Positions 43,506 to 52,600 of a stretch of 64,000 bases of DNA are shown in pieces. The notes under the pieces were generated by a model. The model worked only from the letters and a program-made list of their open reading frames with translations. It did not search any database and was not told the origin of the DNA. Numbering within the stretch: position 1 is the stretch's first letter; each line of letters opens with the position of its first letter. The position numbers were made by a program, and so were the translations under genes. The stretch comes from Sorangium cellulosum (GTDB lineage: Bacteria; Myxococcota_A; Polyangia; Polyangiales; Polyangiaceae). Location of the stretch: contig NZ_CP012670.1 in assembly GCF_004135735.1 (NCBI RefSeq), positions 3,555,501 to 3,619,500 of the forward strand. Direction: 5' to 3'.

Positions 43506-45326
43506 TCAGGCCTTCTCGGCAGCCGGCTGGTCGCCCTCGACGACCTCGGGCTCGTGGCGGCGCGCCCACGGCATCCGCAGCCCCGAGAACACGAAGAGCA
43601 GGTAATAGCAGAAGGCGAGTGAGACCGCGGTGAGCGCGGTGTACTTGTCATCGTTCCAGTAAGACGCCATCCAGATGAACTGGGTGAGCGCGGCCAGGCC
43701 GAACAGGGGCACCTCGATCTGCCGTTTCACCCGGGTGAGCGGCGCGCTCAGGATCATGAACGAATAGTAATAACAGGTGAGCTGCGAGAGCAGGATGATG
43801 AAGATCTGGCCGAGGCACTGGGCCACCCACAGCGAGCGGACGCGCCGGCACACGTACACGAAGGCCGCCAGGCTCGCGGCGATGATGCCGTAGGCCACCC
43901 AGCGGTACTTCGCGTAACGCTCGTTGCGCATCCGCTTCCAGACCTCGAACGGATCGGTGAGCTTCGTGTCCTTCGTGTACTTCATCCGGCCCGACTCGAC
44001 GCCGGTCCCTGGCTTGTGGGCGACGAGCACCCGGAGGCCCATGTGGTTCGTCAGCGGCGTCTGGTCGTGCACCTTGAGCGTGTGCTCGTAGAACTGCCGG
44101 TACGAGTCCACGCCGGCGACCTTCATGCTCACCGGGATGAGCACCGCGGCGGCGAGCACGCCGCCGATCAGCACCTGCACGTGCGTCCTCGCCATGCGCT
44201 TGTGCCGGAAGATGTAGATCCCCGCGACCGTGAGCCAGCCGATCACGGCGAGGCCGGGGAAGACGCGCAGGAGGCCGGCATAGACCATGCTCGCGCCGGC
44301 GAGCTTGAAGTACCGCTTGCGGATGAGGCAGGCCGAGAGGACGAGGAAGAAGAGCCAGTCCTGCCGGAGGAACGCGCCGCCGGTCCAGTAGAACGGCGCC
44401 GACGCCTGGCAACCCCAGAAGATCGCCGCGACGGAGAAGACCCGCCACCCGAACGCCCAGTAGAGGGCGGCGAACATCCCGAGCAGATAGACGATGTCGA
44501 AGCTCGCGAGGAACTGGAGGTAGCGCGTGCTGGCCGGGTGGAGATCCCCCCAGAACTTGCCCATGATCGTCCAGACCGGCGGCGGGTTGTAGCCGTGGTC
44601 CTTCTGCATGTCCTCCCAGTAGCCCTTGTCGGAGGCGGTCCGGAAGAACTGCACGTCGGCCTTGTACGCTTCCCAGCGCTCCGGGGAGAAGTGCGCCTTG
44701 CAGACCTCGGGGTCGCGCAGCACCTCGCTCGCGGGGATCAGGAGGTTGTCGCCACCGAGGTTCCGGATCTTCTTGTCCGGGTGGCGGACCTCCTTGGACA
44801 TGTCGAGCCGGACCGTCCGCCCCGTGTCCTCGTTCTTGTACGTGACCACGCCGAGCTCGTTCTGCGCGATCAACGTGCACTTGTAGAGGCCGTCGTACCC
44901 CATCTCCGGGAAGTACTTGGCGCCCATGTAATAATGGAACTGATCCCAGCGGTGGTAATACTTGGGATATCCGAAGCGGAAGCCGTTGAAGTAGCAGATG
45001 ATGGCGGCGATCCCGAGCGTCACGCCGATGAACCGCTTCCAGCGCTCCGCGATCGGCCGGCGCATCCCCTCGCGCTGCTTCTCGTAAAAGACGCAGAGCG
45101 CGGCGCCCATCGCGATGAGCACCTTCGCCAGATCCACGGCGCGGGCGTGCTCGTCGATGTACCGGTGCAGCCCATAGAAGAACAGCGCGACGCCCGCGAG
45201 GACCGTGACGTACCGGGCCGCCACGCGGAGGCGCGCCGGCGCGAACGCGCCGACCGCGTACGCGACGCCGAAGTAGGCGCAGAACGCGATGACGATCTCG
45301 ATAATTTCTTGTGAACTGAGCTTCAT
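43506..45326 (-). CDS. Polytopic membrane protein, GT-C glycosyltransferase-like
   Basis: 606 residues with roughly eleven hydrophobic segments and a large hydrophilic loop (about 125-260) after the third or fourth. The loop has RWDQFHYYMGAKYFPEMGYDGLYKC, an aromatic- and acid-rich stretch in the position where GT-C enzymes carry catalytic acids. Later FYWTGGAFLRQDWLF and GLLRVFPGLAVIGW resemble DUF2029/GT87-type mannosyltransferases. This suggests a polyprenyl-phosphate-sugar-dependent glycosyltransferase in the inner membrane, but it is pattern-based. Codon choice is typical of the genome. The upstream 390 bp contain two strong palindromes. Confidence 0.7.
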   Translation of the reverse strand: MKLSSQEIIEIVIAFCAYFGVAYAVGAFAPARLRVAARYVTVLAGVALFFYGLHRYIDEHARAVDLAKVLIAMGAALCVFYEKQREGMRRPIAERWKRFIGVTLGIAAIICYFNGFRFGYPKYYHRWDQFHYYMGAKYFPEMGYDGLYKCTLIAQNELGVVTYKNEDTGRTVRLDMSKEVRHPDKKIRNLGGDNLLIPASEVLRDPEVCKAHFSPERWEAYKADVQFFRTASDKGYWEDMQKDHGYNPPPVWTIMGKFWGDLHPASTRYLQFLASFDIVYLLGMFAALYWAFGWRVFSVAAIFWGCQASAPFYWTGGAFLRQDWLFFLVLSACLIRKRYFKLAGASMVYAGLLRVFPGLAVIGWLTVAGIYIFRHKRMARTHVQVLIGGVLAAAVLIPVSMKVAGVDSYRQFYEHTLKVHDQTPLTNHMGLRVLVAHKPGTGVESGRMKYTKDTKLTDPFEVWKRMRNERYAKYRWVAYGIIAASLAAFVYVCRRVRSLWVAQCLGQIFIILLSQLTCYYYSFMILSAPLTRVKRQIEVPLFGLAALTQFIWMASYWNDDKYTALTAVSLAFCYYLLFVFSGLRMPWARRHEPEVVEGDQPAAEKA

Positions 45327-45586
45327 TGCCTGCGTGTCGGATCGGGATCGAGGGTGACGCGGAGGACGCGCCGGCTCGGCCCGGTCGCGGGGCCTTCCGC
45401 CGAGGCGCGCCCGGCGCGGGCGCTGCTGCCGCGCCCCGACCCGCCGCGGCGGGCTGGAGCCCGTCCGTTGGGGGCGGCGTCGTACGAGCTGGACGCACCC
45501 CGTCCGGGACGGGTCTCCACGGGGGAGGCGCGGCCACCTTAACCGAAATCCAGCGAGCGTGGCGTTTCGTTGTGGCGCGCGGCGCG

Positions 45587-45602
45587 CGATGTACGTACAT
45601 CG
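45587..45602. promoter_or_regulatory. Perfect 16-bp palindrome CGATGTACGTACATCG
   Basis: A fully symmetric 16-mer without spacer in the divergent intergenic region, 261 bp from the minus-strand start and 115 bp from the plus-strand start. The size and symmetry fit a dimeric repressor operator. The factor is unknown. Confidence 0.55.
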
Positions 45603-45646
45603 GTGCCGCGTGTGGCCCGGGCGCTGCACTTTCGGCTGGACGGCCT

Positions 45647-45661
45647 GCACGTTCGACGTGC
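45647..45661. promoter_or_regulatory. Palindrome GCACGT-TCG-ACGTGC
   Basis: A perfect 6-3-6 inverted repeat, 45 bp right of the 16-bp palindrome and 56 bp before the plus-strand GTG. It could be a second operator or an early-transcript hairpin. Confidence 0.4.
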
Positions 45662-45716
45662 TGCACAATCGAGTGGGCTTCCTCCGCCGAGCGAAGCTCG
45701 TGTATCGTCTCCCTTC

Positions 45717-46217
45717 GTGTCGAACGACAGTTTCTCTTCCGCTCCTCCGGGGGGCTCCGAGCGAGAGGGGGGCCAGGGGCCGTACGGCTTTCTCGTCAAA
45801 GTCGACGGCGCGCCGCCGCTCTGGTGCCGCGAGGTGCGGGGCTTCCATCGCGCCGCGGTGGCCGCGGCCGACCCTGACGCGATGCCGCCCGCGCAGCTCG
45901 TGCTCGTGGGCCTCGACGAGGCCACGCGCGCGTGGCTCGCGGCCTGGGCCGAGGACAGCGAGCAGGTGCGGCGCACGCTGACGATCCGCAGGCTGCTCGA
46001 CGACCGAGAGGCCACCGCGGTCGTGACGCTGGCGTCGTACGGCTACGGGGTCGAGACGGCGCTCGCGGTCGAGTCGATCGCGGTGCGCGCGGGCGAGGGG
46101 CCGGCGGCCATCCTGCGCAGCGGCGTGCACACGAAGGAAGAGATCGACGCGATGCTCGCGGTCCTCGCCACGGCGCTGCCCGAGGGCGAGGAGACGAGCT
46201 GGTTCGTGCACGTGTAG
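45717..46217 (+). CDS. Small hypothetical protein
   Basis: 166 residues, not recognised. It starts with a polar Ser/Gly-rich stretch (SNDSFSSAPPGGSE). An alpha/beta region follows: YGFLVKVDGAPPLWCREVRG, AQLVLVGLDEATRAWLAAW, AVVTLASYGYGVETALAVESIAV. It ends HTKEEIDAMLAVLATALPEGE. No signal peptide, membrane helix or metal motif is seen. GTG 45717 is preferred because the sequence upstream is less GC-rich and encodes Arg-rich nonsense; a longer frame to 45570 exists. Confidence 0.5.
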   Translation: MSNDSFSSAPPGGSEREGGQGPYGFLVKVDGAPPLWCREVRGFHRAAVAAADPDAMPPAQLVLVGLDEATRAWLAAWAEDSEQVRRTLTIRRLLDDREATAVVTLASYGYGVETALAVESIAVRAGEGPAAILRSGVHTKEEIDAMLAVLATALPEGEETSWFVHV

Positions 46218-46678
46218 CGCGCCCGGCCGGCTCCCGCCCGGGCGCCCGGCCTCCGTCGAGGTCGCCGGAGCGCCGGCTTATCCGACGAACGTCCTCGACA
46301 TCACCCTGGTCACGAGACGCCTTGACGTCGGAGGGGACGCACTCTGGATGTTTCGGTGCGTGAGCCCCTTGCTCGTCTGAACAGCGGTGATAGGCTGGTC
46401 TCGGCCTCGGACGGAGCACCTGCTCCAGGATTGGTCCTGTCGCGGAGCACCGCGGCGCTGGGGTCGACACCAGATCGGCGGGCTCTCCGCCGATCCGCAA
46501 TCGAACACCCCTGCCATGCCGGACGGTCTCTTCGATCCGGCGCGGGGTGCCGGCACGCCGGAGGAGGGATGGACACCATGCATAGTACCAGTGGCTCTTC
46601 TACACCGGAGGCTGGGAACAGCTGACCCTCGTGGAGCGTGACGCAGGGCCATCATGGCCTTGCGAGGCGCTACCGCGC
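46218..46678. other. Gene-poor region of lower GC
   Basis: Several open frames on both strands, none with protein-like composition or recognisable motifs. GC falls below the local average. A 28-bp segment at 46648-46675 matches one at 39702-39729. Together with the segment to its right, this is the longest stretch in the left 60 kb without a credible protein gene. Confidence 0.5.
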
Positions 46679-46920
46679 TCGGCCAGATCCGGCGTCCAGC
46701 AACCGTCGACCGCCACCGCGAGCTTCGCGGGCTGGTGGAGGGAATCGAGGGTGACTCGGGTCATCCAGGAATGGTTCCCGCTGCGCTGCGAGGCAATCGC
46801 GCGTCGCGATGGGGACGGGGAGACGCCGCACAGGCGGGATCAAGCGGGTCCAGACGGCCTCCGGTAGAGGCCCACGGGACGGGTCGGGTGCAAGCGAAGC
46901 ACCCGACCCGTTTTTCTTTT
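46679..46920 (+). ncRNA. Candidate structured RNA or leader attenuator
   Basis: A hairpin-rich segment ending in a textbook intrinsic terminator. Visible stems: CCACC/GGTGG enclosing GCGA/TCGC (46711-46738), ATCGCG-CGT-CGCGAT (46796-46810), and GGCCTC-CGGTA-GAGGCC (46856-46872). The last is flanked by GTCC/GGAC, which competes with the base of the terminator. No protein gene lies between the upstream CDS end (46217) and the terminator. It may be an independent small RNA, or a leader that attenuates transcription of the lipoprotein gene at 46979. I could not match it to tmRNA, RNase P, SRP RNA or tRNA. The 5' boundary is arbitrary. Confidence 0.35.
46879..46920 (+). terminator. Strong intrinsic terminator
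   Basis: A 13-bp perfect stem (ACGGGTCGGGTGC, 46879-46891, with its complement at 46899-46911) and a 7-base loop are followed by TTTTTCTTTT. The U-tract is on the plus strand only, so it stops plus-strand transcription. It is the clearest terminator in the window and lies 59 bp before the next start codon. Confidence 0.92.
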
Positions 46921-46978
46921 CCGCTGTCTGTGGGCGGTTTTCTTGCACCGCGCCGCGCCGGTCTGGTAGCCGGCGCCG

Positions 46979-47569
46979 ATGCGGACGCTGCTGCTCGCGC
47001 TGCTGCCGGCGCTGCCCGTGCTCTCGGCGTGCGGCGACTTCTTCGGGGACAGGGACGCGCACGCGCCGGGCACGGCGCTCGGCACGTTCCACGTGGTGGG
47101 GACGCAGACGGCGAACACCTGCGGCGAGGGGGCGCTCGGGGCGACGCGCTCGTGGGCGTTCGACGTCGAGCTCGCGCGCGACGCGGGCGTCCTGTTCTGG
47201 GACAACGGCGCCTCGCTCGTCCCGGGCGTGCTCGACGAGGACCTCCTGAGCTTCTCGGTCGAGGCGCGCGTGGTGGTGGACATGCGCACGGGCGACATGC
47301 CGCCGGGGCCGCCCTGCTCGGTCGAGCGGCGCGATCGGGTGCGCGGCGAGCTCGGCGGCGCCGGCCGCGGCCTCGACGACGACGGCCTCGACGACGACGA
47401 CGTCACGCGGTTCGAGGGGAGGCTGTCCTTCGACTATGCGCCCACGGCGGGATCGCGCTGCGAGGACCTCGTGGTCTCCGAGCTCAGCGTCGCGCCCGTG
47501 TTCGCCGCGCTGCCGTGCTCGATGGCCTACGCCCTGACGGGCACGCGGACGGCGCTGCCGCCGGAGTGA
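46979..47569 (+). CDS. Lipoprotein of unknown function
   Basis: 196 residues. A short signal peptide (MRTLLLALLPALPV) ends in the lipobox LSAC. The mature part is beta-rich, with four further cysteines (NTCGEG, PPCSVE, SRCEDL, LPCSMA) that could pair, and an acidic Asp-rich loop (GLDDDGLDDDDV) that may bind a divalent ion. The family is unknown. It lies 59 bp downstream of the intrinsic terminator, so its transcription may depend on read-through or on a promoter in the short gap. Confidence 0.75.
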   Translation: MRTLLLALLPALPVLSACGDFFGDRDAHAPGTALGTFHVVGTQTANTCGEGALGATRSWAFDVELARDAGVLFWDNGASLVPGVLDEDLLSFSVEARVVVDMRTGDMPPGPPCSVERRDRVRGELGGAGRGLDDDGLDDDDVTRFEGRLSFDYAPTAGSRCEDLVVSELSVAPVFAALPCSMAYALTGTRTALPPE

Positions 47570-47653
47570 TCGGGGCGCGCCCGACGCGCCCCACCGCCGC
47601 GCGCCGGGTGAGCATGGATCTCCGGGCGCGCGCCGCGCTACCGTGCTGCGACC

Positions 47654-48568
47654 GTGAAGCACGTCATCCATCATCTGGGCGGGCGCGGCGGCGAGCGCAC
47701 CCTCGTGGTCCACGGCGGCGCCGGCGACGTCGCCCCCGAGCGCAGGCCGCTGCACGCGGCGGGGTGTCTCCGCGCGGCGCGCGAGGGGGCGCGCGTGCTC
47801 GCCGAGGGAGGGAGCGCGCTCGACGCCGTGGAGCGGGCGGTGCGCGTCCTCGAGGACGATCCGCTGTTCAACGCGGGCACGGGCGCGTGCCTCAACGAGG
47901 AGGGCCGCGTCGAGCTCGACGCGTCGATCATGGAGGGCCGCGGCCTGCGCGCGGGCGCGGTCTGCGCGCTCGCGGGCTTCGCGGCGCCGATCGCGATCGC
48001 GCGCGCGGCGCTGGAGGACGGCCGGCACGTGCTCTACGCCGCGCACGGCGCCGCGCGGTTCGCGCGGGAGAAGGGGTTCTCGCCGGTGGACGAGGCCGCG
48101 CTCGTCACGGAGGCCGCGCGCGCGGCGCTCGCCGCGGCGCAGCAGGGCCAGCCCGCGACCTCGTGGGCGGGCGGCACGGTCGGCGCGGTGGCGCGCGACG
48201 CGAGCGGGCTCACCGCGGCGGCGACGAGCACGGGCGGCATGGTGAACAAGCGCGTCGGCCGGGTAGGGGACTCGCCGATCGTCGGGGCGGGGACGTACGC
48301 CGACGACGAGGCCGGGGCCGTCTCCACCACCGGCCACGGCGAGGGGATGATCCGGCTCGCGGTGGCGCGCTCGGCCGTGGAGCGGATGCGCGCCGGGAGC
48401 GGCGCGGCCGAGGCCGCGCGGGCGATCATCGCCCACCTCTCGGAGCGGCTCGGCATGACCGGGGGGGTGATCGCGATCGACCGGGAGGGGCGGTTCGGGC
48501 TCTCGCGGTCGACGGCGACCATGTCGTGGGCCGCGGCCGGGGACTGGGGTGAGGAGAGCGGCGTGTAA
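47654..48568 (+). CDS. Isoaspartyl peptidase / type III L-asparaginase (Ntn-hydrolase)
   Basis: A 304-residue self-cleaving Ntn-hydrolase that removes beta-aspartyl linkages from peptides and may hydrolyse asparagine. Family blocks are VVHGGAGDV, AGTGACLNEEGRVELDASIM and GGTVGAVARD, where the Thr becomes the new N-terminal nucleophile after autocleavage. STGGMVNKRVGRVGDSPIVGAGTYAD and TGHGE follow. The start is GTG. No signal peptide, so cytoplasmic. It appears intact. It precedes the decayed GH8 gene and has no obvious operon partner. Confidence 0.93.
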   Translation: MKHVIHHLGGRGGERTLVVHGGAGDVAPERRPLHAAGCLRAAREGARVLAEGGSALDAVERAVRVLEDDPLFNAGTGACLNEEGRVELDASIMEGRGLRAGAVCALAGFAAPIAIARAALEDGRHVLYAAHGAARFAREKGFSPVDEAALVTEAARAALAAAQQGQPATSWAGGTVGAVARDASGLTAAATSTGGMVNKRVGRVGDSPIVGAGTYADDEAGAVSTTGHGEGMIRLAVARSAVERMRAGSGAAEAARAIIAHLSERLGMTGGVIAIDREGRFGLSRSTATMSWAAAGDWGEESGV

Positions 48569-48641
48569 AGGCTATTTACAAAGCCCTTTCCGCCATCTCC
48601 AGAACCTGTTAGCTCGATGATGTGATACGTGCTCTCGCGCG

Positions 48642-49507
48642 CGCATCATCTTCAAGGGGGATCCGGACACGGAGGCCGTCTACTCCGAGAGCAGGAGTAC
48701 TTCGCGACGGCGCTGTATTTCGCGTTCGGGCGCTGGGGCAACGGCGAGGGCATCTACGATTACCGCAAGGAAGCGGACAACCTGCTCGACCTGATGAAGA
48801 ACCGGCCGGACGTGACGGGGACCGTCATCTCGAACGGCGAGACCCGCACGACGACGGGAACGACCCTCTTCAACACGCAGAACCACCAGATCCGCTTCAC
48901 GCCGGACGCGGGGAACGTCGAGACGAACGGGGACCACACCGATCCTTCGTATCATCTGCCGGCCTTCTACGAGATCTGGGCGAAGCACGGGCCGGAGGCG
49001 GATCGGGCCTTCTGGGCCGAGGCGGCGGAGGTGAGCCGCGATTATTTCCAGCTCACGGTCCACCCGGAGACGGGGCTCTCGCCCGATTACGCGAACTTCG
49101 ACGGCACGCCCAAGGCGGCGTCCTGGAAGCCCGAGTCCGTGGACCTCCGCTTCGACGCGTGGCGAACGGCGATGAACTGGTCCGTCGACTGGGCGTGGTG
49201 GGCGAAGGACCCGCGCGAGCAGGAGCTCAGCGACCGGATCCAGGCGTTCTTCGAGGGGCAAGGGGCCGGGTACGCGAACCAGTTCACGCTCGACGGCGAG
49301 CCGCTGAGCGAGGATCACTCGTCGGGGCTCGTCGCCATGAACGCGGTCGCCAGCCTGGCGGCCACCCACGAGCGGAAGGACGACTTCGTGCGGTCGCTCT
49401 GGGAGTTCGATATGCCGAGCGGGCAGTATCGCTACTACGACGGCATGCTGTACTGCATGGCGCTGCTGCACGTGAGCGGCGAGTTCCGGGCGTACGCGCC
49501 TCAGTGA
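48642..49507 (+). pseudogene. Decayed GH8 xylanase / exo-oligoxylanase
   Basis: Two parts of a glycoside hydrolase family 8 gene lie in different frames. From 48642, frame one reads RIIFKGDPDTEAVYSE, which matches an N-terminal part of Rex-type GH8 enzymes. From 48689, frame two reads EQEYFATALYFAFGRWGNGEG and then a normal GH8 C-terminal two thirds (DPSYHLPAFYEIW, HPETGLSPDYANFDG, FDAWRTAMN, YRYYDGMLYCMALL). About 80 residues between them are missing, including the EGM(S)YGM segment with the catalytic acid, and the N-terminus is lost. The base-bearing FDAWR region remains. An internal deletion with frameshift is the simplest reading. A shortened protein from 48629 could be made but would be inactive. 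Confidence 0.8.
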
Positions 49508-49568
49508 GCGGCGCGCGGCGTCCGGGGCGACGCGCGCGCGGGGGCGCTTCAGGGCGCCCCGCGGCGAT

Positions 49569-49600
49569 CGCGGCGCTCCCCTCGCGGGGGGAGCGCCGCG
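49569..49600. terminator. Likely bidirectional terminator hairpin
   Basis: A 12-bp perfect stem (CGCGGCGCTCCC at 49569-49580 and its complement at 49589-49600) with an 8-base loop, between the convergent GH8 remnant and the Kelch gene. On the plus strand it is followed by GTTGCTTTCT, a weak T-rich run. It lies 19 bp beyond the Kelch stop codon. Confidence 0.6.
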
Positions 49601-49618
49601 GTTGCTTTCTGGGGGCGA

Positions 49619-52600
49619 TCAGGGGAGATCGCGCGCGCCGTGCCGGCGCCTGCGCAGCGCGGTGGACAGGGCGGCGAGCGTCAGCAGGCCGAGCTCCAGC
49701 GGGCCGCTCGCCGACGGCCGTGACGCCGCCGGGGTGGCGAGGCGGCAGCCGCCGTGGTCGACGTAGCCGCCGCCCGGCGGCGGCGGGACGCAGTCGCCCG
49801 AGGCATCGCAGACGAAGCCGGCGACGCAGTCGTGGACCGAGCGGCAAGGCTTCAATTGCTCGCCGGTCTGGGGCGAGCAGGCGAAGGGCGGGTAGTCGGG
49901 GTGCAGCGAGGTGCAGACGCCGTTGGCGGAGGCACCGCGGAGCTCCGAGCACGCCTGGCAGAGATAGGCGTCGCAGCGCTGGTCGCAGCAGACGCCGTCG
50001 GTGCAGACGCCGCTCCGGCATTCGACCTCCGCCGAGCACGCGCTGCCGTTCGGCATGGGGCGGAAGATCTGGACGCCGGCGACCGCGTTGGAGCGCCCGA
50101 GCCCGCCCGTGACGAGCACTCCTCCATCGGGCAGCAGCGTCGCGGCGTGCATGGCCCGGCCCTCGAGCAGGGGCTCGAGGAGCACCCACGTGCCAGAGGC
50201 CGGGTCGAACGCCTCGGTGCTGTGGTGCTGGAGCGGCCCGCTGGCGATGTCGAGGCCGCCGCTGACGAGCACCCATCCGTCCTGCAGGAGCGTCGCGGTG
50301 TGATAGATGCGGGCGAAGTGCATGGCCCCGAGAGGCAGCCATCTGCCGGAGGCGGGGTCGAACACCTCGGCGCGGGCAAGCGCTCCTTCCGAAGCATAGC
50401 CGCCGGAGACGACCACCCGTCCGTCTCGCAGCGGTGTCGCAGCGTGCACCGCGCGCGCCGTGATCATGGGCGCGACCGGCAGCCATTGCTCGGAGGCGGG
50501 ATCGAACACCTCGGCGCTCTCGAGCGGCGCTCCTGCAGCGGAGAAGCCGCCGGTGACGAGGACTCGTCCGTCCGAGAGCGGTGTCGCGGTGTGGTCCCTG
50601 CGAGCTGTGATCATGGGGGCGACCGGCAGCCACTGCTCGGAGGCGGGATCGAACACCTCGGCGCTCTCGAGCGCTCCATCAGGACCTAGACCGCCGGCGA
50701 CGAGGACCCGTCCGTCGGAGAGGAGCGTCGCGGTGTGGTACCAGCGCGCTGTGATCATGGGCGCGATCCGCTGCCACTGCTCGGCGGCGGGATCGAACAC
50801 CTCGACGCCATCCACCGGTTCTTCCTCGAGGTGCGCGCCGCCGGCGACGAGGACGCGTCCATCCGGCAGCCGCGTCGCGGTGTGGCTCCGGCGTGCGGCG
50901 GGCATGGACTCCACGGCCAGCCACTCGCCGGAGGTGGGGTCGAACACCTCGGCGCTGTCGAGCAGTGTCTGTCGTCCTGACTGACTGTCGCGGCCGCCGG
51001 CGACGAGCACCCGTCCATCCCGCAGCACCGTCGTGGTCTGCTCGTACCGGGCGGTGCGTAGAGGGTCGAGGGATCGCCACGCGCCGGAGGCCGGATCGAG
51101 CACCTCGGCGCTGTCGAGCCCGCCGTGGGCCGTGCCACCGGCGACGAGCACGCTTCCGTCCGGCAGCGGCGTCGCGGTGTGTGAACCCCGCGCGGTGAAC
51201 AGGGGTTTGATGGATAGCCATGAACCGGAGACCGGATCGAACAGCTCGACGGTGTCGAGCGCCTCTCTCACGGTGCCGCCGAGCGACGGTTTGGCGCCAT
51301 AGCCGCCCGCGATGAGGACGCGCCCGTCCGACAGCGGCGTCGCGGAGTGCATGTAACGGACGGTCAGCCTGCGTCCGGCGGGTAGCCATGAGGCGGAGAC
51401 CGGGTCGAATATCTCGGCGCTGTCGATGATGGTTTCAGGGTCAAAGCCGCCCGCGATGAGCACGCGTCCATCCGGCAGCGGCGTCGCGGTGTGCTTCGCC
51501 CGCGCGGTGCTCAGGGAGCTCTCGGTGGACCATGTGCCGGATACGGGATCGAACACCTCGACGCTGGCGAGCGCTTCTGTTTCCTCCATGAGACCCGTGT
51601 CACCGCCGGCGACGAGCAGCCGCCCGTCCGGAAGCAGCGTCGCGGTGTGGAAAGCGCGTGCCGTGGGCATGGGCGCCTGGGTGGACCATGAGCCGGAGGC
51701 GGGGTCGAACACCTCGACGCTGGCGAGCGCTCGATCGTCCGTGCCATAGCCGCCTGCGATGAGCACGCGTCCATCCGAGAGCAGCGTCGCCGTGTGCGCC
51801 TGCCGGGGGGTGGTCATGGGGCTCTGGGTGGACCATGAGCCGGAGGCGGGGTCGAACACCTCGACGCTGGCGAGCGCTCCCTCAGGGTTGTCGCCGCCGA
51901 CGACGAGCACCCGTCCGTCCCGCAGCTGCGTGGCGGTGTGCACGGCGCGGGCGCTGCTCATGGGAGCCTGGGTGGACCATGAGCCGGAGGCGGGGTCGAA
52001 CACCTCGGCGGTGTCGTGCAGGTCGCCGGCGCGAGCAACGCGATAGCCGCCGGTGATGAGCACCCGCCCGTCCGGGAGCGGTGTGGCGGTGTGACTGTAG
52101 CGGATCTCGGCCATGCTCCGCGCGCGCTGCCACCGCGGATCCACCAGCACGGTCTCGCCCTCGGCCTCCACCCACAGCTCGATCCGCTCCCCCTGCGCCA
52201 CGAGCCGCGTCGCGACCGGCCTCCCGCCCGCCGCGTAGGCCTCCGGCGCGGTCACACGCATCTGCAGCGCGCCGCGCGCGTCCGCGAGCTCCACCGCCTC
52301 GCCCCGCTGGCGCAGCGCCGCGCCGTCGACCTGCCAGGCGGCCACGGGCGCGTCGCGCCGCACCGCGCCCGGCTCGAGCAGCAGCCACTCCTCGTAGCCG
52401 TCCTCCAGCGCGGTCCAGAACGACGTCCCGCCCCGGCGCGCGTAGGCCACCGCGTTCTCCGCGATCTCGCCGGCCCCCGATGCGCCGAGCTCCCGCACCC
52501 GCACCTCCGAGCCGTCGGGCAGGGGGAAGCGGACGGCGCCATCCCCGTCCCGCGGGAAGCGGGGGTGCAGCCCGGGCTCGCCCGACAGGGCGGCGGGCGC

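Larger units (their letters stand above)
45327..45716. other. Divergent regulatory region
   Basis: 390 bp between the polytopic membrane protein (minus) and a small hypothetical gene (plus). GC is lower around 45540-45720 than in neighbouring genes. Two strong palindromes are listed separately. No protein-like short frame is seen. Confidence 0.5.

Noticed and set aside
46490..46520. A TTCGATT-like T-loop on the minus strand, as in a tRNA
   Set aside because: The flanking bases do not form a T-stem and no anticodon or acceptor arm can be placed.
46278..46655. A minus-strand open frame of about 125 codons in the gene-poor region
   Set aside because: Composition is Arg/Ser/Pro noise, it overlaps other frames equally open, and no motif is recognisable.
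48569..48620. A short hairpin (GGCT-ATTTACAA-AGCC) after the isoaspartyl peptidase as a terminator
   Set aside because: The stem is only 4 bp and no T-tract follows.
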